NCBI GenBank assembly: GCA_031282325.1
Contig: JAITDY010000039.1
Coordinates: 1-28,259, forward strand
Length of the DNA: 28,259 nt
Source: Lactobacillaceae bacterium
Lineage (GTDB): Bacteria; Bacillota; Bacilli; Lactobacillales; Lactobacillaceae
Direction: 5' to 3'
A model generated the notes under the pieces. It saw nothing but the letters and a program-made list of their open reading frames with translations, was not told the origin of the DNA and did not search any database. Both the position numbers and the translations under genes were made by a program. Below, piece by piece: positions 23,190 to 28,259 of this stretch; position 1 is the first letter of the stretch; the number at the start of each line of letters is the position of its first letter.

Positions 23190-23479
23190 TGAATAATAAA
23201 GATTTAAAGATGGAAAAATATTTAGGTTGGGTACTTCGAGTTGGAGCGGGTATCTCAATGATTATCATGATTTTAGGATTAATCATGGCGATTTTGCATA
23301 ATAGAAATTCTGACTTAATATTAAGTGTTGGATTATTTATTATGATTTTAACACCAGTCATTAGAGTAGTCGCTTCAATTTTTATTTTTGCTGAAGAAAA
23401 AAATTGGATGTATGTAAAAATAACTCTTTTCGTACTTTTCGTATTATCATTGGCATTCTTGATTGGATACAATAAATAA
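23189..23479 (+). CDS. DUF1634 family small membrane protein
   Basis: A 96-residue protein with three hydrophobic helices (about 14-36, 45-68 and 76-95), of the DUF1634 family. Members sit directly behind TauE/SafE-type exporter genes in Firmicutes and are presumed partners; biochemical function is unknown. Start ATG at 23189 overlaps the exporter stop by one base. Typical pieces are YLGWVLRVGAGISMIIMILGL and SVGLFIMILTPVIRVVASIFIF. Confidence 0.85.
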   Translation: MNNKDLKMEKYLGWVLRVGAGISMIIMILGLIMAILHNRNSDLILSVGLFIMILTPVIRVVASIFIFAEEKNWMYVKITLFVLFVLSLAFLIGYNK

Positions 23480-23513
23480 CAATTTTTTCAAAAAGTGAGT
23501 ACAATTAAATAAA

Positions 23514-23795
23514 ATGAGAGAAATATTTATAATTATATTTTTAATAGCTGTAGTTGCTGTAATAATTTCCTTAGTTGCAGCTATCCTTCCATTTGTTTTA
23601 ATATTTGTTGGAATACTTATTGTTATTGGTTTTTTTCAAAGAAAATATTTAAAAAAACAACTTCAAAAAGTTTCAGAATTTGAAAAACAAGCAAGGCAAC
23701 AAAAAACAGAAAAGGCTAAAAAGAAACAAGAGGCTCTAAAAATAAAAGCACAAGCTGTTGATGCCCAAATAGATGATAGTAAAACTGAAAATTAG
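23514..23795 (+). CDS. Small membrane protein with charged coiled-coil tail
   Basis: A 93-residue protein with two closely spaced hydrophobic stretches (about 4-24 and 26-42), then a basic junction FQRKYLKKQ and a helical, Lys/Gln/Glu-rich tail (KKQLQKVSEFEKQARQQ and KTEKAKKKQEALKIKAQA) likely to form a coiled coil in the cytosol. It resembles phage-shock or SHOCT-type scaffolding membrane proteins only in layout; I do not recognise the family. No ribosome binding site is visible. TACAAT (about 23501) lies seven bases before the ATG, so transcription may begin at the start codon. Convergent with the M50-like gene, 15 bases apart. Confidence 0.65.
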   Translation: MREIFIIIFLIAVVAVIISLVAAILPFVLIFVGILIVIGFFQRKYLKKQLQKVSEFEKQARQQKTEKAKKKQEALKIKAQAVDAQIDDSKTEN

Positions 23796-23810
23796 TAAAT
23801 ATTTTTTGGT

Positions 23811-24500
23811 TTATTTTCGTAAGATAAAAGTTAATAGTTTTAAAAGTATGAAAATTAGAATCACGATACCTAAAATTAATACCGAAAAAATAAAGAAATA
23901 ATTAATTAGTAGCGGAACGACTGTGGCCGCTTTTTTTGTTGTAAATAAAATAACAGAAAAAATAAATATTAAAATAATCCAATACGGCAAGCCAGCTTTT
24001 GCCGATTGATAGTCGCTTGGACTTAAATTTAATCCAAAAGTGAGACTTATGAAGATGATAATTAGTAAATACTTATAAGGTAGCTGAATATTTTCAAAGG
24101 AAAAATAAATTAAAAATAAAAATAATGAAATCGATAAAATTGGAGCAATGCCAATTATGGTGTTTCCAAAAACTTGATATTTACTTTTAGAATTATATGA
24201 ATGAATCACAGATCCTACTTTCCCATTTTTCGGAAGATGTAAAAAACTGACTTTGTTAATTTTATGCCCAAAGATTATTGCAGCTAATAAGTGCCCTAAT
24301 TCATGGAAAATAGTTCCAAACGAACCAATAAACCAAGTTATATTTGAGCTTGAAATTCTCATTAATTGTTGTTCGTTTAACGACACAATTTTCCCAGTTG
24401 TGAGAATAATTATAAAAGGTAAAATCCAAAAAATAACTAAGTTTATTATAAAAATAGCAAGAAAAGATTCTAAAGATTGATCTTTTAATAAATTAATCAA
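23811..24500 (-). CDS. M50-like membrane metalloprotease
   Basis: A 229-residue, six-helix membrane protein with the zinc-binding HELGH at residues 66-70 inside a hydrophobic helix (SFGTIFHELGHLLAAIIFG) and a conserved LSPSD (159-163) whose aspartate is likely the third ligand. This is the architecture of the M50/site-2 protease-like family, intramembrane proteases of regulatory or envelope proteins. No PDZ domain is present. Substrate unknown. It overlaps the YbaK-type gene by eight bases and is cotranscribed with it. Confidence 0.85.
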   Translation of the reverse strand: MINLLKDQSLESFLAIFIINLVIFWILPFIIILTTGKIVSLNEQQLMRISSSNITWFIGSFGTIFHELGHLLAAIIFGHKINKVSFLHLPKNGKVGSVIHSYNSKSKYQVFGNTIIGIAPILSISLFLFLIYFSFENIQLPYKYLLIIIFISLTFGLNLSPSDYQSAKAGLPYWIILIFIFSVILFTTKKAATVVPLLINYFFIFSVLILGIVILIFILLKLLTFILRK

Positions 24501-25005
24501 TTTTATTCACCGCCAAATCAGCAAAAACAGCCCCGATTTTAATAGCCAATTCATTCGGATTGATTTTGTCTGATCTACCCAGTTCCCCAGCGCTAACTAA
24601 GAAAAAATTAGAATCTTGAGAGTGATAATCAAAATAAATTGGAAATTTAGGATGCATTTGATGAATTCCAACTGGATTGTTAGCACCGTGAATATATCCA
24701 GTAGTTTTCTTTAAGTCCTTAAGCGGTATCATTTCTGTTTTTTTATTTCCGGAAGCGAGTGCTAGTTTCTTTTCGGACAGATGCATCGTTATCGGTATTA
24801 CGGCGATTAAGGGTCCGGTTTGATCGCCCAATAAAGCTAATGTTTTATAAATATCAGATTCTTTTATATTAAGTTCAAATAAAGTATCATTTTTTTCTTC
24901 TTCACCCATATCTAAAATATTTAGAAATAAAGAAGTATAAGCAATGTCTAATTTGTCCATTGCCTGTTCTGCAAATGTTCTCTTTACTTTTACATTTTTT
25001 TTCAT
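24493..25005 (-). CDS. YbaK/EbsC-type Cys-tRNA(Pro) deacylase
   Basis: A trans-editing enzyme that hydrolyses mischarged Cys-tRNA(Pro), cytosolic, 170 residues. The catalytic lysine is Lys54 (DIYKTLALLGD), and the conserved ALASGNKKTEMIPLKDLKKTTGYIHGANNPVGIH (given as residues 82-115) corresponds to the usual 'K..GYv.GgcsPig' loop. The N-terminal RTFAEQAMDKLDIAY is typical. Length is normal. The ATG at 25005 lacks a clear ribosome binding site. Located between the ClC antiporter and the M50-like gene, all on minus. Confidence 0.9.
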   Translation of the reverse strand: MKKNVKVKRTFAEQAMDKLDIAYTSLFLNILDMGEEEKNDTLFELNIKESDIYKTLALLGDQTGPLIAVIPITMHLSEKKLALASGNKKTEMIPLKDLKKTTGYIHGANNPVGIHQMHPKFPIYFDYHSQDSNFFLVSAGELGRSDKINPNELAIKIGAVFADLAVNKID

Positions 25006-25015
25006 ATTTAATATT

Positions 25016-26275
25016 TTAGTTTTTATTAATTAATTTTTCTGTTAATAAATCATAAATTGGACGACCACGAAAGACATCCATGATGAGATAACTTGTAATT
25101 GTAATAAGAGCCAATGGCATTAAATGGTGCAAGCTTCCAACCATTTCGGTGACTAAAACAATTGATGTTAACGGAGCCATACTAATCGCACCAAACAAAC
25201 CGCTCATCGAAATTACAATAAAGCTAACTATAATTGAGTTCGGTAAAAGGCCAAAAACAATTGCAACTTTGCTAAGTAACATCCCACTAATAGCTCCAAG
25301 TGAAAGAGTTGGCAAAAATATACCTCCGGGTAAACCGCTTCCATATGAAATCATTGAAAACACAAATCTTAAAATTAAAACCCCAAATATAACTAATAGA
25401 GTGTAATTATTTTTGTTTAAATTTAAAATAATTGAATTGCCACCACCGAGAAGATCGGTATAAAAATAGCCAATCGGAATTAATAAGACAAATGGAATCC
25501 ATAAAGGAATTAAGGGTAAATTTATTAAAACAACCTCATAAAGTTTTGCAAATAAGCCCAAAAAAATACCAAAGAAAATTACCCAAATATATTGATTAGG
25601 TTGAATATACGGCAGATCTTTGACCATCTGTAAAATTGGTTTCAGGCCAAATACATTTAAAGAAATATAATTGGCAGTAAGAGAAGATACAAATGAAGTT
25701 ACTAATATGATTGGGGAGAAATTATGATGTATTTCTTCTAAAATAAACAAAACACCAGCGACCGGTGCATTAAATGCTGCTGCTAATCCAGCCGACGCCC
25801 CATTTGAAATCAAAATTTTTTGATCAGTTTTAGAGAAACCTAATCCCCCCCAAATTCCTAAGCCAATCACACCACCTAGTTGAATCGATGGGCCCTCTCT
25901 ACCTAAAAATAAGCCACTGCCAATTGCTAAAACGCCCCCTACAAATTTCTTCCATAAAACACCAAACCAATCCATTGCTAATTGTCCATTTAATTGAGCT
26001 TCAATTTGCGGTATCCCAGAGCCTTTAATGTCTGGTTCAGATTTAATTAGAAAATAATTAATCATCAAGAATAATATAAATAAAATAATTATTGCCAATA
26101 AATGTTTATGATAATTATTTTTTATAAATTCTAAAAGATGTTCAATAAAAAAACGAAAGGCACTAACAACAATACCAACTAAAATTCCAGTTAATATTGC
26201 TAAAATAATTTTTTTAAATTTCGAACTATATATAATTTTCGGTTTTGAAAAGTTCACTATTATATTATTTACCAA
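25016..26275 (-). CDS. clcA: ClC-type H+/Cl- exchange transporter
   Basis: A 419-residue membrane protein of the ClC family. The chloride-site motifs are GSGIPQIE (85-92), GREGPSIQLG (125-134) with the external gating Glu127, and GSGLPGGIFLP (about 316-326). The internal proton glutamate is matched by E180/E181 (FILEEIHHNF), so it is probably an exchanger, not a channel. A terminal GRPIYDLLTEKL segment is present but no CBS domains. The start is uncertain: TTG at 26275 is the longest, GTG at 26257 (MNFSKPKIIY) is an alternative, and neither has a clear ribosome binding site. Likely role is acid resistance or charge balance. Confidence 0.92.
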   Translation of the reverse strand: MVNNIIVNFSKPKIIYSSKFKKIILAILTGILVGIVVSAFRFFIEHLLEFIKNNYHKHLLAIIILFILFLMINYFLIKSEPDIKGSGIPQIEAQLNGQLAMDWFGVLWKKFVGGVLAIGSGLFLGREGPSIQLGGVIGLGIWGGLGFSKTDQKILISNGASAGLAAAFNAPVAGVLFILEEIHHNFSPIILVTSFVSSLTANYISLNVFGLKPILQMVKDLPYIQPNQYIWVIFFGIFLGLFAKLYEVVLINLPLIPLWIPFVLLIPIGYFYTDLLGGGNSIILNLNKNNYTLLVIFGVLILRFVFSMISYGSGLPGGIFLPTLSLGAISGMLLSKVAIVFGLLPNSIIVSFIVISMSGLFGAISMAPLTSIVLVTEMVGSLHHLMPLALITITSYLIMDVFRGRPIYDLLTEKLINKN

Positions 26276-26392
26276 ATTATTTGAAATTAGTATAGGTATT
26301 TCTTAATCCGTTCAGAAATTAATTTTATAATTAGAAAATGGTGTATACTTTGAATGTAACGATAAAAAATCCAAATATAAAAATTACTATTA

Positions 26393-26707
26393 ATGTTACT
26401 TTTCAATTTTAAAAATTTAGAGGTCTCATATGAACAAAAAAATTATGAAAAATCGTCTATTCTATATGGTATATTGTTGCTTATTGTTTTTGTTACGGCA
26501 ATTTTAGCCATTAATTATTCTTTACCGAATTTAAATCTTTTAGCTGCGTACCCAAGTTTCCCATCGTGGGCAATTAGCGCAATACAATGGGTTTCTAGTG
26601 CAACAACAGCAGTTGCAATTATTGGTGGGCTAGTTAGTGGTGGATTAGTTTCCATTGCAGCTACTTATATTAAAAAATATGGTGTCAAAGTGGGGATTCG
26701 CTTTTAA
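26393..26707 (+). CDS. Circular bacteriocin precursor (carnocyclin/uberolysin type), frame broken at leader
   Basis: The C-terminal ~56 residues have the build of class I circular bacteriocins: small, cationic (three Lys, one Arg, no acids), helical and rich in Ala/Ile/Val/Gly, starting near LLAAYPSFPSWAISAIQW and running through IIGGLVSGGLVSIAATYIKKYG to a final aromatic residue (VGIRF). Related peptides begin with Leu and end in an aromatic or hydrophobic residue, which are joined head to tail. The open frame from ATG 26393 has no ribosome binding site. ATG 26430, with GAGG seven bases upstream, reads MNKK and then goes out of frame; one extra A in the A7 run (26436-26442) joins it to give a 92-residue precursor with a membrane-type leader (ILYGILLLIVFVTAILAI). 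A membrane protein and ABC ATPase follow, as in circular bacteriocin clusters. Confidence 0.75.
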   Translation: MLLFNFKNLEVSYEQKNYEKSSILYGILLLIVFVTAILAINYSLPNLNLLAAYPSFPSWAISAIQWVSSATTAVAIIGGLVSGGLVSIAATYIKKYGVKVGIRF

Positions 26708-26736
26708 AAGTAAGCAAATATTAAGATTAAAAAGTC

Positions 26737-28112
26737 ATGGGCCAAGTCTTAACAATTATTTTTTTCCAATGGAAAAATTTAGTGAAAGAAGGAACTAAAA
26801 AAACTTTCCCACTTCATTTCTTTGGGAAGTTTTTTAATAATCTAATTTTGTCTCCTGTTATTTTGACCTTAATTATGAATTGTTTTTTAGCGAAAAAATT
26901 TACATATTACGTACTATTTTTTCTTTGTATTTCGTGTATGTGGATTGGCAGTGTACCTACGCTACAACTCCTAAAAAGAAATACTATAAAAGATTCCTAT
27001 AAATTATTAAGTGTAAGTGATTTTAATATAATCTTAGCTACGGATTTATCTGAAAATATATTTCTGATACTTGGTGGTCTATTTTTTCTAGTTTTTAATT
27101 TAAAAAATATTAACCCATCGTTTGTTCAAATTATTAATTTAATTATATTTTTAATATTAAGTTTATTCCTTAGGTACGGCTTATTAAGTAAATTAAATAA
27201 AAAGAGAAATATTCCAATGATTATTGTTTTTTTAGATAAGAATTTTATAGTTAGTAATTTTCTGATCTTATTGATTTCTTTGCAATTTTCTTTATTAAAT
27301 CAAAAAAAATGGTGGTTTATTTTCCCAACTTTGGTATTAATATTTTTAATTATTTTATTGGTTTCTTTTTCTTTTAAAAAAATAAAAAACAGATTATATA
27401 TCTCGTTTGAAAGTTTCATTCAGTATTATTTAATCGAATATAAAATTGCAATTTATGAATCAGGAGGTATTTTAAGTGGACTTATTTTTAATTTATTTTT
27501 AGGTCCAGCTCTTATGATTCTATTTGCTTGGTATTTTAAGAATAATATTGAACAATTTCAATTTTTAAGCGAATCTAAACTAAAGTTTACAAAATATATT
27601 GTTATATATTTTGTTTTATTTGAAATATTGCAAAGTGCACTAGTTTCTATATTTGCATTTGATGTAGAAAGAAAAAAAATGCAATTACTTCGCTATTTAG
27701 GAAATTTTTGGTTAAAAAAATTTAAAGTTAAATATGCATTGTACCTTTTAACCCTAATAAGTATTTCATTTGGTACAACCATAATTGTCTATTTTGTAGA
27801 TTATAAAATGCTAGAATTAATGGTTTTAGCCTCTATTTCTTCAATTTCCACCCTTTCGTATAATATGTTTTTTCAATTGCCTTTAGAGATTTTCAAAAAG
27901 TACAACTTTCATATTCACCTAGTTTAAAGTTTATGTTTGCAACGGTACCAATGGGTATTTTAGGTCTAATTCCCTTCTTAATTTTTAATTCTCTAAAATC
28001 TATTTCGTTAGTTTTTATTGTTTTAATAATAATTATTGGAACAATCAGCTGGATTTTTTATAAACTATCAATGACTTATATCAAACAAATCGAGGTACAA
28101 CAAAATGCTTAA
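26737..28112 (+). CDS. Multi-helix membrane protein of the circular bacteriocin cluster, frameshifted
   Basis: The frame from 26737 runs 396 residues to a stop at 27927, but its natural C-terminus continues in the -1 frame from about 27890 (QKVQLSYSPSLKFMF, then PMGILGLIPFLIFN) to the stop at 28112, where it overlaps the ABC ATPase start by eight bases. One extra A in the A5 run of TTTTCAAAAAG (about 27894-27898) would give one 458-residue protein. It is very hydrophobic, with about 10-12 helices and a conserved-looking central stretch SGLIFNLFLGPALMILFAWYF (broken around residues 250-270). Large membrane proteins follow the structural gene in AS-48 (As-48B) and lactocyclicin clusters, with roles in maturation or export; ABC-2 permease is the other reading. 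The ATG at 26737 has a weak ribosome binding site. Confidence 0.65.
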
Positions 28113-28259
28113 AATTCAAGGAATAAATTTTTCTTATGGCAAAGATCAATTCGCATTAGAAAATGTATCTTTTGAAATTAAAAATGGTCAAATATTAGGT
28201 TTAATTGGCCGGAATGGAGCTGGGAAAACAACTATCTTGAATGTAATTTCCGGTCTACT
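28105..28259 (+). CDS. ABC transporter ATPase, N-terminal part (runs off window)
   Basis: Starts at ATG 28105 with GAGG nine bases upstream. Visible are the first 51 residues: A-loop region NFSYGKDQFALENVSFEI and Walker A GRNGAGKTT (about 36-44), followed by ILNVISGL. The remainder lies beyond the window. It overlaps the membrane-protein frame by eight bases. In circular bacteriocin clusters an ATPase here (As-48D/CclT type) powers export or immunity. Confidence 0.88.
   Translation, partial: MLKIQGINFSYGKDQFALENVSFEIKNGQILGLIGRNGAGKTTILNVISGL

Noticed and set aside
26300..26335. Imperfect dyad ATTTCT...AGAAAT upstream of the bacteriocin gene
   Set aside because: Only six matching bases per arm in AT-rich sequence and no link to a promoter element with good spacing.
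26430..26507. Separate 25-residue ORF (MNKKIMKNRLFYMVYCC...) in front of the bacteriocin
   Set aside because: Its first codons and ribosome binding site fit better as the broken start of the bacteriocin precursor; the rest has no sensible features.
1..28259. CRISPR arrays, insertion sequences, integrase genes or attachment sites
   Set aside because: No regularly spaced repeats, transposase or integrase motifs were seen; the lone tRNA-Asn has no visible direct repeat of its 3' end in the window.

Overview
The window is AT-rich DNA from a low-GC Gram-positive bacterium, most likely a lactic acid bacterium of the Lactobacillaceae (Lactobacillus/Leuconostoc/Oenococcus sphere). This rests on a Firmicutes-type (T7SSb) secretion locus, consensus cre (CcpA) sites, a Rex-type operator in front of an alcohol dehydrogenase gene, an L-lactate permease, a Cof-type HAD phosphatase, strong GGAGG ribosome binding sites and a circular-bacteriocin locus. 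I cannot name the species. No insertion sequence, integrase or CRISPR array was seen; the only phage-like hint is one DUF669-like gene.

Layout. 1-934: 3' end of tyrS and a small membrane-anchored protein, closed by a bidirectional terminator. 911-5819 (minus): a compact type VII secretion operon, in transcription order DUF669-like protein, WXG100 protein (EsxA), ubiquitin-like EsaB/YukD, a short EssB-like protein without a membrane segment, a short EssC ATPase, and a 66-residue helical protein. 5919-9682 (minus): Dyp-type peroxidase, a sirtuin without cysteines, a zinc-free MDR oxidoreductase and mannose-6-phosphate isomerase. 9683-13773 (plus): two cre sites between divergent manA and a sugar/H+ symporter, then a HAD phosphatase and lactate permease. 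A pseudouridine synthase gene converges on the permease gene. 14396-15546: adhP with a Rex-like operator and terminator.

15684-19361 holds an operon I cannot match to a described system: a 60-residue peptide gene with a very strong ribosome binding site, an internal terminator, a TPR-like helical protein, and a DrrA-like ABC ATPase with two different ABC-2 permeases. It looks like a peptide with its own exporter and receptor, scaffold or immunity protein. The peptide ends in TRIGN, which resembles mature Phr signalling pentapeptides.

19380-26275 is mainly housekeeping and membrane proteins: YeiH-type exporter, tRNA-Asn, Ppx/GppA phosphatase, TMEM175-like channel, TauE/SafE exporter, DUF1634 protein, M50-like protease, YbaK-type deacylase and a ClC antiporter. 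From 26393 to the window end lies the start of what appears to be a circular bacteriocin cluster: precursor, large membrane protein and ABC ATPase. The first two genes each need a -1 shift (one extra A) at an A-run to read through. A third gene, the sugar symporter at 9862, shows the same pattern at its start. This suggests homopolymer errors, slippage/phase variation or early decay.
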